From the NCBI GenBank assembly GCA_031286185.1, contig JAITUS010000144.1:1-6771 (forward strand): a stretch of 6,771 nucleotides of DNA, read 5' to 3'. The stretch comes from Rickettsiales bacterium. GTDB lineage: Bacteria; Pseudomonadota; Alphaproteobacteria; Rickettsiales; Anaplasmataceae. Made by a program: the position numbers and the translations under genes. Numbering within the stretch: position 1 is the first letter of the stretch; each line of letters starts with the position of its first letter. Positions 1-6,149 of this stretch are shown one piece after another. Under the pieces are notes generated by a model. That model was given only the letters and a program-made list of their open reading frames with translations, was not told the DNA's origin and ran no database searches.

Positions 1-115
1 ACATTGCATACGTAATACCACCAGCAAGGTTTCCAGCTATCAATGCAACAACTGCAGCTACAACGGCTATTGACCTTACCCAGAAAAAGGCACACACACA
101 TTGAGCAAAAATGGG
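1..115 (-). CDS. Possible partial ORF with a membrane segment, running off the left edge
   Basis: On the minus strand an open frame runs from just after a TAG stop (116-118) off the left edge, giving 38 codons. It contains a strongly hydrophobic stretch, roughly FFWVRSIAVVAAVVALIAG, followed by NLAGGITYAM, which reads like a transmembrane helix. There is no in-frame ATG before position 4; a GTG at 95-97 is the only other plausible start seen, and no Shine-Dalgarno was found. It could be the start of a small membrane protein or a remnant of one that has lost its 5' end. It lies downstream of mnmE and tRNA-Ser on the same strand. No family is recognised and coding status is uncertain. Confidence 0.3.
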
Positions 116-152
116 CTAATAAGTCGGACCTGAGTTACATTGAACCAGTATA

Positions 153-240
153 CGGACGGAATGGGATTCGAACCCATGGTACGCTCATCACGTACGTCAG
201 TTTTCAAGACTGGTGCCTTAAACCACTCGGCCATCCGTCC
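153..240 (-). tRNA. tRNA-Ser (anticodon UGA)
   Basis: Read on the minus strand, an 88-nt cloverleaf folds cleanly. The 7-bp acceptor stem pairs GGACGGA with TCCGTCC, followed by discriminator G, as usual for serine tRNAs. The D-arm begins TGGCCGAGTGG. The anticodon stem CAGT/ACTG encloses the loop CTTGAAA, so the anticodon is UGA, reading UCA and related serine codons. A long variable arm (GTACG/CGTAC) marks a class II tRNA, and the T-arm carries GGTTCGAATCC. CCA is not encoded, so it must be added after transcription. The gene begins 47 bp after the mnmE stop on the same strand and may be co-transcribed with it; serine UGA is not a known MnmE substrate. Confidence 0.97.
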
Positions 241-287
241 ACTTCTTTTTTATCACAACATTTGATTTCAAGCAATCTATAAAAATT

Positions 288-1616
288 TCACTTGCCCACA
301 CAGAAGTTATTGAATATATCATCCAATACTTCTTCAACACTAATAACCCCAGTTACCGCACCAAGTTCAATTGCTGCAAGCCTTAAGTCTTCGGATATTA
401 GTTCAATTGGATTGTCTGTATTAAAACGCCGTAAATGTTCTATGGCTCTCTGCATGCAATTTCTATGTCTTTGCCGAGTAATCAAAGGAGCGTCTCTATT
501 GCAGCCAAATTTTTCCTCTACTTTTTCTTTAATCACAGAGATCAGCCTATCTGTGCCTATTTCTTTCAAAATAGAAATAGGTAAAAAATCTATGTTGTTA
601 ATTTTGATATTATGATTATTGGTGACGTCATCAGCTTTGCTCAGCACGTAAATGGTGTCACTATTTGTAACGCTGCAATTGATATTGTGACGCTGTTTAA
701 AAGGAAATAATTCTATTCTTAAATCAGCTTCACAAGACTTTTTTCTCGCTCGACTTATGCCTTCTGATTCCACTGGATCTGAACTCTCACGAATTCCAGC
801 AGTATCAGAAAGGATGATCGGATATCCGCCGATGTCAATATGAGCTTCAAGTACGTCCCTTGTTGTGCCTGCATATTCAGAAACAATAGCGATATCACGT
901 TTGGCAAGGAAATTAAATAGCGTTGATTTACCAACATTTGGTTCACCAGTTATTACAATGTGTAAACCCTCACGCAATCTTTCACCACGTCTATTATCAT
1001 CTAGGTGCTCTTGCATTGACTGCACAAGAAATTGCGCTTCGTTATTGACCTTTTCCAGCTCGTTTCTTTCTGTTACAACATCCTCTGGAAAATCTATATA
1101 TACTTCGATTTTGGATTGCATCATTATTAATCTCTGTCTCCAATCACTGTATAGCCTCTCCAATTCTCCTGACATCTGCCTGATTGCTTGTTTAGCTTGC
1201 ATTTTTGTTTCGGCATCAATCAAGTCTGCAATTCCTTCCATCCGCGTTAGGTCAAACTTGCCATTTAGAAAGGCCCTAAGCGAGAATTCCCCAGGCTTAG
1301 CCATGACAAAGACTTTTGATAATTCCTCCAAGATAATCTTTATAACTGCTTTGCTTCCATGCACTTGCAACTCTATAACATCTTCGCCAGTGAAGCTGTT
1401 TGGGGCAGGAAAATAAATGATTATTCCATTGTCAATCAATTGACCTGAATCATCATATAGATCAACTAAAGTAGCAAATCTAGGTTTGATGTCTTTTGTA
1501 ATATGAAAATGATTTAAAGCTTTAAGCGCATGACTACCTGAAATCCTGATTACTGCAACCCCTGACTTACCAAATACGGTTGATAAAGCGAAAATAGTTT
1601 CACCTGTGTTTGTCAT
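288..1616 (-). CDS. mnmE: tRNA uridine-34 5-carboxymethylaminomethyl modification GTPase MnmE (TrmE)
   Basis: MnmE works with MnmG (GidA) to place the cmnm5 group on wobble uridine 34 of certain tRNAs, in the cytoplasm. The 442 residues are close to the usual ~450. Residues 1-120 match the N-terminal folate-binding domain. A helical segment flanks an inserted G domain: P-loop GEPNVGKS at 224-231, TT at 251-252 in the G2 region, and DTAG at 271-274. The protein ends in CVGK (439-442), the family's C-x-G-K tail that carries the essential cysteine. The G4 position reads SKAD (326-329) where NKxD is usual, so the guanine-contacting Asn appears replaced by Ser. The start is ATG at 1614-1616; no strong Shine-Dalgarno is visible. 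It diverges from the SurA-like gene and reads toward tRNA-Ser. The identification is secure. Confidence 0.96.
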   Translation of the reverse strand: MTNTGETIFALSTVFGKSGVAVIRISGSHALKALNHFHITKDIKPRFATLVDLYDDSGQLIDNGIIIYFPAPNSFTGEDVIELQVHGSKAVIKIILEELSKVFVMAKPGEFSLRAFLNGKFDLTRMEGIADLIDAETKMQAKQAIRQMSGELERLYSDWRQRLIMMQSKIEVYIDFPEDVVTERNELEKVNNEAQFLVQSMQEHLDDNRRGERLREGLHIVITGEPNVGKSTLFNFLAKRDIAIVSEYAGTTRDVLEAHIDIGGYPIILSDTAGIRESSDPVESEGISRARKKSCEADLRIELFPFKQRHNINCSVTNSDTIYVLSKADDVTNNHNIKINNIDFLPISILKEIGTDRLISVIKEKVEEKFGCNRDAPLITRQRHRNCMQRAIEHLRRFNTDNPIELISEDLRLAAIELGAVTGVISVEEVLDDIFNNFCVGK

Positions 1617-1618
1617 AC

Positions 1619-1632
1619 ATAAACTAGTTTAT
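1619..1632. repeat. 14-bp perfect palindrome beside the mnmE start
   Basis: ATAAACTAGTTTAT is a perfect palindrome lying 2 bp upstream of the mnmE ATG. It could be a small operator or chance in AT-rich DNA. No matching copy was noticed elsewhere in the window. Confidence 0.4.
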
Positions 1633-1711
1633 TTCTCAACAATGCTACACTTAAGAAATCAAAACACCTAATTTGAAAGCGCTCAAAATTTTTATTCATT
1701 TTACTAATTTG

Positions 1712-1767
1712 TATTAACGTAGCACTACTGTGTTAATAAATTAAAGACATCTATGGATGTATTACAC
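1712..1767. repeat. Overlapping dyads in the mnmE/surA divergent spacer
   Basis: Two overlapping inverted repeats lie in this non-coding spacer. The first pairs TATTAAC (1712-1718) perfectly with GTTAATA (1732-1738) across 13 bases. The second is a hairpin ACATC (1747-1751)/GATGT (1756-1760) with a 4-nt loop; its flanks GTGTTAAT (1730-1737) and ATTACAC (1761-1767) can also pair with one bulged T and an internal bulge. Placed between divergent genes, they could be regulator sites or local structure. No known regulator motif is recognised. Confidence 0.35.
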
Positions 1768-1791
1768 AAAAAAAGTTACAAAAATCACCTA

Positions 1792-1820
1792 TTGGCTAGT
1801 GTTGACTTAATATTTATTAT
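1792..1820 (+). promoter_or_regulatory. Sigma70-like promoter for the SurA-like gene
   Basis: TTGGCT (1792-1797) and TATTAT (1815-1820) are spaced by 17 bp and match the -35 and -10 consensus at 4/6 and 5/6 positions. Transcription would start near 1827, leaving a leader of about 23 nt before the ATG at 1850. The AT-rich background makes chance matches common. Confidence 0.5.
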
Positions 1821-1849
1821 AGAATTGATTATTATAAACAATCTTGCTT

Positions 1850-2998
1850 ATGCGTAAAATACTAATTTTATTGTTGATAATGTTGCCAATTAAGTTGCTT
1901 GCGGTTGAGATTGAAATTATTGCAGATGTAAATGGTGAACCAATTTCAAATTTAGATATTGAAAGGCGCGTTAATCTGATAAATTCGCTGTTTCACACTC
2001 AAAGTGGAAAGGAACTAAGGCTTCAAATTCTGAGGCAGCTAATAGACGAAATTATCATTATCAATGAGGCGCAAAGGCTAAATATAAAATTGAGTGATGA
2101 AGAGTTAAATGATGCCGTAGTGTCATTTCTAATTCAAAACTTTAAAATTAAGGATGATGAAATTGATCAATATATAAAAGAACATAATATAGACCTTAGC
2201 ATCTTGAAAAAACAAATAAAATGTCAGCTTTTGTGGGGCAAAATTATTGAAACAAGAATCGTGCCATTTATCAATATAAGCGATAAGGAAGTAAACGATG
2301 CAAAAGGGCAAATAGAGAAGCCAGATTATCTTATCACGTTCCAAGAGTTTATAGTTCCTAGCCGAGAGGACGAGAATGTTTATAGTATAGCTGAAGATTT
2401 AGCGAAAAAATTACGCAATAGTAATAACGACTTTATTCCAGAACCTCCAATAAAGATGCGTAAAGCAACAGTTAATTTGAATCAATTGAAAGGCAACCTC
2501 AAGAGCGCTTTAGAAGGATTAGAAACCGGTGACATAGCAGGTCCAGTCAGTCTTAGCGAAGGTTACTCTATTGTAAAAGTAATAGATAAAGTACAACTCG
2601 ATCATGCACTACTGGAAAGCACTTTAAAATTAAAACAGGTCGTGGTTAAAAGTTCTGAAAGTTCATTAGACGATCTCAAAGAGCAGAAAGTCAGTTGTTT
2701 AAATTTTGACAAATTGGCAGATAATCTTAAGTTACCAAATGCAAAAGAATTTGAAATAAAGATGCGGGATTTAAACCCTGATTTACAGGCTTTATTTAGT
2801 AAAACAGGGGTAAATGAAATAGTAGAATTCAGAGAAAATAGCACTGCAAGGTTAATGATGTTGTGTGATATCAAAAGCAATACGGCAGATACAGAAGCTA
2901 TTAAACAGCAGATATACCAACAAAAGATTATGATACAAAGCAACTTGCTACTGGATGATATGCGTAAAAATGCAGCTGTCAGTTATCGATATAGTTAA
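1850..2998 (+). CDS. SurA-like periplasmic chaperone / parvulin-family protein
   Basis: Probably a periplasmic folding factor for outer-membrane proteins. I start it at ATG 1850 (382 residues) rather than the in-frame TTG at 1844, because the ATG directly opens a signal peptide: M-R-K, then a leucine-rich core ending near LLA (residues 16-18). Residues ~20-150 resemble the SurA N-terminal domain, beginning VNGEPISNLDIERR and continuing with amphipathic helices. Residues ~158-247 look like a parvulin repeat (ALEGLETGDIAGPV, then GYSIVKVIDK). A second, weaker repeat spans ~259-351. The histidine of the usual R-H-I-L strand is absent (LITFQEFIV), so isomerase activity is doubtful and a chaperone role likelier. 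The gene is monocistronic, with a promoter just upstream and no clear Shine-Dalgarno, and is convergent with pyrC. The family is fairly sure; orthology to surA rather than another parvulin is not. Confidence 0.8.
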   Translation: MRKILILLLIMLPIKLLAVEIEIIADVNGEPISNLDIERRVNLINSLFHTQSGKELRLQILRQLIDEIIIINEAQRLNIKLSDEELNDAVVSFLIQNFKIKDDEIDQYIKEHNIDLSILKKQIKCQLLWGKIIETRIVPFINISDKEVNDAKGQIEKPDYLITFQEFIVPSREDENVYSIAEDLAKKLRNSNNDFIPEPPIKMRKATVNLNQLKGNLKSALEGLETGDIAGPVSLSEGYSIVKVIDKVQLDHALLESTLKLKQVVVKSSESSLDDLKEQKVSCLNFDKLADNLKLPNAKEFEIKMRDLNPDLQALFSKTGVNEIVEFRENSTARLMMLCDIKSNTADTEAIKQQIYQQKIMIQSNLLLDDMRKNAAVSYRYS

Positions 2999-3040
2999 GG
3001 GTTGTCCCGAAACTAGGACTTCCAAGCGGACATATCATTA

Positions 3041-3180
3041 GATCTCTTACATAACCAATTTATGGTGAGGAATTTTTAGGAGAAACACAGGTGAGCACCG
3101 CAGAATCTCGAAGTATTTGAGGAGCGGAAGCAAGTTTCGACGCAGAAATTACCATCAGAAAGCAGGTTATGCAAGAGATC
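3041..3180 (+). mobile_element. 140-bp miniature inverted-repeat element (deleted IS derivative or MITE)
   Basis: The ends GATCTCTTACATAACC (3041-3056) and GGTTATGCAAGAGATC (3165-3180) are 16-bp inverted repeats with one mismatch. TA lies immediately outside both (3039-3040 and 3181-3182), consistent with a TA target duplication. The left part contains AGGAG (3078-3082) and a GTG codon at 3091, matching the leader and start region of the copy beginning at 6684 (64 of 68 positions identical over 3039-3106; all four differences are transitions). That frame hits TGA after nine codons, so the element makes no transposase. It sits in the convergent surA/pyrC spacer, and its right end forms the last codons of pyrC. 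It could be an internal deletion of a longer insertion sequence or a true MITE. The transposase family is not identified; TA targets fit IS630/mariner-type or some IS5-type elements. Confidence 0.8.
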
Positions 3181-4510
3181 TATTTTGCAAATACACAGTT
3201 TTGCCGGATACAATAGTGCGTACTACGTGTCCTTTTACCTTGCGCCCATCAAAAGGAGAATTTTTTGATTTACTAGCAAAGTTGTCAATTTTAATTTCCC
3301 ATTCGTAATTTAGATCAACAAAAATTAAGTCTGCAGCAAGTTTTTTTTGTATACGACCACGTGGCACGTGTACTATATCCGCAGGTTTGTACGTCAATTT
3401 TGCAAGTACGTCAAATAGGCTCATTTGCCCACTGTGGTAAAGTTCAAGTGAAAGAGGCAGCATTGTCTCAAGACCTACGATACCAAATGCAGCGTTCTCA
3501 AGTGGCAGATCTTTGGAACTACGATCATGTGGCGCGTGATCAGTTGCAATGCAATCAATCACACCTGTTTTTAAACCTTCAATCATAGCCAATCGATCTT
3601 CTTCGGTACGAAGTGGTGGATTCATTTTTGCAATTGCTCCATGTTGTTTCACTATATCTTCAGTTAAAGTGAAGTGATGAGGTGTTACTTCGCATGTAAC
3701 ATTCAGTCCTAAGTCTTTTGCACGTTTAATAGCGTCGAGTGAATCTTTTGCAGAAACGTGTAAAATGTGATAGTGCACGTCTTCCATATCTTTCATGAGC
3801 AGTATATCGCGACTTACCATGACCGATTCTGATGCACTTAAAATTCCCTTTACTCCCAATTCCTCAGAGATCTTACCTTCATTAATTGCACCACCTGCTG
3901 ATAAATTTAAATCTTCCGCATGCTGAGCAATCGGAACACCCAGCATACTTGAATAAAGTAGCGCCTGTCTCATAATCATTGGATTCATAACTGGCATACC
4001 ATCGTCAGTAAATCCAACCGCATCTGCTTCCTTTAAAAGTGCCATTTCAGTCAACTTTTCTTCTGAAGTGGTAATTTTAGCGTAAAATTCAACGTTTACA
4101 TGTGAAGTTTCAAGCGCTCTATATTTCAAATACTTAGCCAAAACAACGCTATCGATTGCCGGAGCAGTGTTGGGCTGACAAACCACAGTCGTAACGCCTC
4201 CTGCAACTGCAGATTTGCTACCTGTGTGTATAGTTTCCTTATGCTCCTGGCCTGGTTCACGAAAATGCACGTGAATGTCAATAAGGCCTGGCATGAGAAC
4301 AAGTCCTTCACAGTCTATTGTCTCGTCAATCCCACTTGGAACTCCATTTGAAAATAACGACTCACCAAAATCAACGATTTTATTCCCTTCAGTTAACAGT
4401 GAACCCTTTATATCAAGTTTAGTTTCTGGGTCGATAATGCGAGCATTTGTATATGCAATTTTGTAACCCTCTTTTTGCCCTGTTTGCAATAAATTCCAAG
4501 TTTTAGTCAT
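3167..4510 (-). CDS. pyrC: Dihydroorotase (class I, amidohydrolase superfamily)
   Basis: Catalyses the reversible cyclisation of N-carbamoyl-aspartate to dihydroorotate, the third step of pyrimidine synthesis, in the cytoplasm. I use ATG 4510 (447 residues) over the adjacent TTG at 4513. From that ATG, the metal-binding H-x-H is H80/H82 in DIHVHFREPG, FTDDG (D159/D160) follows, H187 lies in QHAED, H241 in ILHVSA, KMNPPLR follows, and D314 in TDHAPH is the expected catalytic base. About 17 residues precede the usual family start (YKIAYTNARIIDPET). The fold ends normally near TIVSGKTVYLQ; the last residues RSLA and the TAA stop lie in the inverted repeat of the 140-bp element, so the native 3' end has been replaced without loss of catalytic residues. 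No convincing Shine-Dalgarno is seen, and a T9 tract lies upstream at 4546-4554. Identification is secure. Confidence 0.95.
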   Translation of the reverse strand: MTKTWNLLQTGQKEGYKIAYTNARIIDPETKLDIKGSLLTEGNKIVDFGESLFSNGVPSGIDETIDCEGLVLMPGLIDIHVHFREPGQEHKETIHTGSKSAVAGGVTTVVCQPNTAPAIDSVVLAKYLKYRALETSHVNVEFYAKITTSEEKLTEMALLKEADAVGFTDDGMPVMNPMIMRQALLYSSMLGVPIAQHAEDLNLSAGGAINEGKISEELGVKGILSASESVMVSRDILLMKDMEDVHYHILHVSAKDSLDAIKRAKDLGLNVTCEVTPHHFTLTEDIVKQHGAIAKMNPPLRTEEDRLAMIEGLKTGVIDCIATDHAPHDRSSKDLPLENAAFGIVGLETMLPLSLELYHSGQMSLFDVLAKLTYKPADIVHVPRGRIQKKLAADLIFVDLNYEWEIKIDNFASKSKNSPFDGRKVKGHVVRTIVSGKTVYLQNRSLA

Positions 4511-4650
4511 CAAATCGCAGCGTTGATTATGAAGTAAATCTAAAGTTTTTTTTTACAAAACACAACCAAATTAAAATGCGAACTATGTAGCTAAAGATTT
4601 CGGGTTACCTTTGATATTCTTGCTCTTTTTTATCCAGAATTTGGGTCATG

Positions 4651-4675
4651 AGGTGTTACAAGTTATGTAACACCT
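4651..4675 (-). terminator. Perfect 10-bp hairpin downstream of the coiled-coil gene
   Basis: AGGTGTTACA (4651-4660) and TGTAACACCT (4666-4675) form a perfect 10-bp stem with a 5-nt loop, 14 bp beyond the stop of the minus-strand gene at 4689. No T-run follows on the minus strand, so it is not a textbook intrinsic terminator; it may be an mRNA 3' stabiliser or a protein-binding dyad. It lies between that gene and pyrC, both on the minus strand, so it could also affect pyrC transcription. Confidence 0.5.
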
Positions 4676-4688
4676 TTGCAAGAGAGTG

Positions 4689-5285
4689 TTATGGATTCGC
4701 TGTTGGCAATTCATTTTGCAAGCCATCTACTTGTAAATTATTCAACTTATCGCCTGCACCAAGTTTTGTATTTGGTTCTAGGTTATTAGGTTTTGCACCC
4801 GTTGTATCTAACAAGCCCTTCTTCTCCCTTTCACTCTTAGTTCCCTGGTAGATGCAGAAGCCAATAAAACTAATCGCTGCTATAGCAACAACGCTGGCTA
4901 CGATACAGCAAATCAGTATTGTTTTTTCTTGTTCTCCTACTGTTTCTGTCAAATCTGCAATGTTGCTGCCATGATCTGCTACTGTGTCTGTAAGTGTTTC
5001 CACTTTTTCTTCCACACCTGCGAGTCTTTCTTGCAAACTGTTTAAGTGCTCTTGCATACTTTGGATCTGCTCAGCGTTGAACAACTGACCTTTTTGCAAT
5101 TCCTCTAATCTGCTAAATGCGATTTGAATCTGCTCAGTGTTGAACTGCTGACCTTTTTGCAATTCTTTTAACGCACTAAACACCTTTTGAAACTGTTCAG
5201 CATCCATCTTTTGAAGTTTGTCTAGTGCCTCTATTGCCGATTCATTAGAACCGAAAAAAAAATCATGAAACCAATTCGTTGACAT
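4689..5285 (-). CDS. Hypothetical coiled-coil, single-pass membrane protein with 21-residue repeats
   Basis: This 198-residue protein is not recognised. It has no N-terminal signal peptide. Residues 28-48, 49-69 and 70-90 are three tandem 21-residue repeats: the first two share E-Q-x-Q, L-x-E-L-Q-K-G-Q and a final F; the third is more divergent. Together with residues ~91-120 they form a heptad-like helical region typical of a coiled coil. A transmembrane helix spans about 122-146 (ILICCIVASVVAIAAISFIG), followed by a charged patch (KSEREKK) and a ~45-residue Asn/Leu/Pro-rich tail. The layout suggests an oligomeric tail-anchored or single-pass inner-membrane protein. The start ATG 5283-5285 has a strong Shine-Dalgarno, AGGGGG (5291-5296), 5 nt away. 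A T9 run near the 5' end encodes part of FFF (residues 9-11). It diverges from rplY. Coding is very likely; function unknown. Confidence 0.85.
   Translation of the reverse strand: MSTNWFHDFFFGSNESAIEALDKLQKMDAEQFQKVFSALKELQKGQQFNTEQIQIAFSRLEELQKGQLFNAEQIQSMQEHLNSLQERLAGVEEKVETLTDTVADHGSNIADLTETVGEQEKTILICCIVASVVAIAAISFIGFCIYQGTKSEREKKGLLDTTGAKPNNLEPNTKLGAGDKLNNLQVDGLQNELPTANP
5016..5204 (-). repeat. Three 63-bp in-frame tandem repeats
   Basis: Units at 5142-5204, 5079-5141 and 5016-5078 each encode 21 residues of the coiled-coil protein. The first two are clearly alike in DNA (for example GACCTTTTTGCAATTC appears in both on the plus strand); the third is diverged. Such units can expand or contract by recombination without breaking the frame. 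Confidence 0.8.
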
Positions 5286-5309
5286 TTTTACCCCCTAGCT
5301 AATTAATAT

Positions 5310-5315
5310 ATTATA
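5310..5315 (-). promoter_or_regulatory. Candidate -10 box for the coiled-coil gene
   Basis: Read on the minus strand this is a perfect TATAAT, 24 bp upstream of the ATG at 5285. The hexamer 17 bp further up (TTTAAC, 5333-5338) is a poor -35, so support is modest in this AT-rich spacer. Confidence 0.35.
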
Positions 5316-5422
5316 ATTTTACATTCCCAATGGTTAAATTATTATTAAATGTTATGCTCTTTGCTTGACTATCTTGTTTTATCATTAATAGACTATATTA
5401 ATTAAACAATATTTTCATACGC

Positions 5423-5456
5423 AATACGTGTATCTTATAAATCTTTTACACGTATT
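5423..5456. repeat. 10-bp perfect dyad upstream of the rplY promoter
   Basis: AATACGTGTA (5423-5432) is perfectly inverted as TACACGTATT (5447-5456) across a 14-base spacer. Allowing one mismatch the symmetry extends to 13 bp per arm (5420-5459). It ends 11-14 bp before the rplY -35 hexamer, a plausible place for a regulator or for a transcript-end hairpin. No known motif is recognised. Confidence 0.5.
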
Positions 5457-5470
5457 ACGAGTAATGAAGT

Positions 5471-5499
5471 TTGAAATAAATATTTTTATGTTATATACT
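5471..5499 (+). promoter_or_regulatory. Sigma70-like promoter for rplY-pth
   Basis: TTGAAA (5471-5476) and TATACT (5494-5499) are spaced by exactly 17 bp and match consensus at 4/6 and 5/6. Transcription would start near 5506, giving a leader of about 32 nt with the Shine-Dalgarno inside it. This is the best promoter in the window. Confidence 0.65.
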
Positions 5500-5537
5500 A
5501 AATTATATTAAAAAGATTAGTTGAGTAGGAGCAACCG

Positions 5538-6149
5538 ATGGCGCAACAAGAAATGGTAACAATTAATGCAGAATTACGTGATGTAACAAAAACAAAAGCG
5601 ATGTATTCTCTGAGAAAGAAAGGATATATCCCTGCAGTTATATACGGCAAAGGACATGATAATATAAATTTAACATTGTCCTCAAAGGAATTCACGAAAC
5701 AATATAAATCAGGTTCCCTTTCTGCACATGTGATAGAATTGAACATTTCAGGTAAAAAAGAATATGCTCTTGTTCGTGATATTCAATGGCATGTGGTAAA
5801 GGATACTGTACAACATGTTGATTTTCAATTTGTTGACAAAGGCAGTGAAATTAAAATAGACATACCTTTATCATTTATAAATGAAAGCAAATCTCCAGGA
5901 ATCAAACTAGGTGGAGTGCTTAATGTTTTATGTCGTTCTATTACTGTTAAATGCTCTCCTGATAAAATACCCCAGGCTATAGAAGTCGATTTATCTGGTA
6001 AAATGATCGGCCAGTCTATACACATAAATGATGTGAAATTGCCAGAAGGTGTTAAACTTGCAGCACACGAGGAAGAAAACTTCACTGTTGTTACAATTTC
6101 CGCTGCCGATAGTAATGTTGAAGAACCTCAAATAGAGACAGAGGGATAG
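5538..6149 (+). CDS. rplY: 50S ribosomal protein bL25 (long Ctc/TL5 form)
   Basis: Binds 5S rRNA in the central protuberance of the 50S subunit. The 203 residues fit the two-domain Ctc/TL5 form, not the ~94-residue E. coli L25. The N-terminal L25 domain (~7-95) has the conserved LRKKGYIPAVIYGKG at 25-39, and DTVQHVDFQFVD near 88-99 closes it. The C-terminal beta domain (~100-192) includes PLSFINESKSPGIKLGG and LPEGVKL, both typical. A short acidic tail ends the protein. ATG 5538 follows a strong Shine-Dalgarno, AGGAG (5527-5531), by 6 nt. The TAG stop overlaps the GTG start of pth by one base, so the two genes are surely co-transcribed and probably translationally coupled. The rplY-pth pairing is common in bacteria and supports both calls. 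Confidence 0.95.
   Translation: MAQQEMVTINAELRDVTKTKAMYSLRKKGYIPAVIYGKGHDNINLTLSSKEFTKQYKSGSLSAHVIELNISGKKEYALVRDIQWHVVKDTVQHVDFQFVDKGSEIKIDIPLSFINESKSPGIKLGGVLNVLCRSITVKCSPDKIPQAIEVDLSGKMIGQSIHINDVKLPEGVKLAAHEEENFTVVTISAADSNVEEPQIETEG

Noticed and set aside
250..258. TTATCACAA as a DnaA-box-like sequence
   Set aside because: It is a single imperfect match in AT-rich DNA with no cluster, dnaA neighbour or origin-like structure.
43..282. Plus-strand open frame of 79 codons
   Set aside because: It runs across the antisense of tRNA-Ser, has no ribosome binding site and no protein-like features.
865..1416. Long plus-strand frame opposite mnmE (183 codons)
   Set aside because: It is the antisense shadow of the well-supported mnmE gene; its Ser/Cys/Leu-rich translation resembles no protein family.
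3001..3038. Possible terminator for the SurA-like gene in the GTCC/GGAC segment
   Set aside because: The stem is only 4 bp, and there is no T-run after it.
3117..3308. Plus-strand frame across the mini element and the pyrC 3' end
   Set aside because: It straddles the inserted element and antisense pyrC, has no Shine-Dalgarno, and arises by chance from the junction.
4546..4554. T9 run between pyrC and the coiled-coil gene as a terminator tail
   Set aside because: No stable GC-rich hairpin precedes it on the plus strand, and no plus-strand gene ends there.
4676..4690. TTTGCAAGAGAG resembling the mobile element's terminal repeat
   Set aside because: Only about 9 bases match, there is no partner repeat or TA flank, and the adjacent sequence is unrelated.
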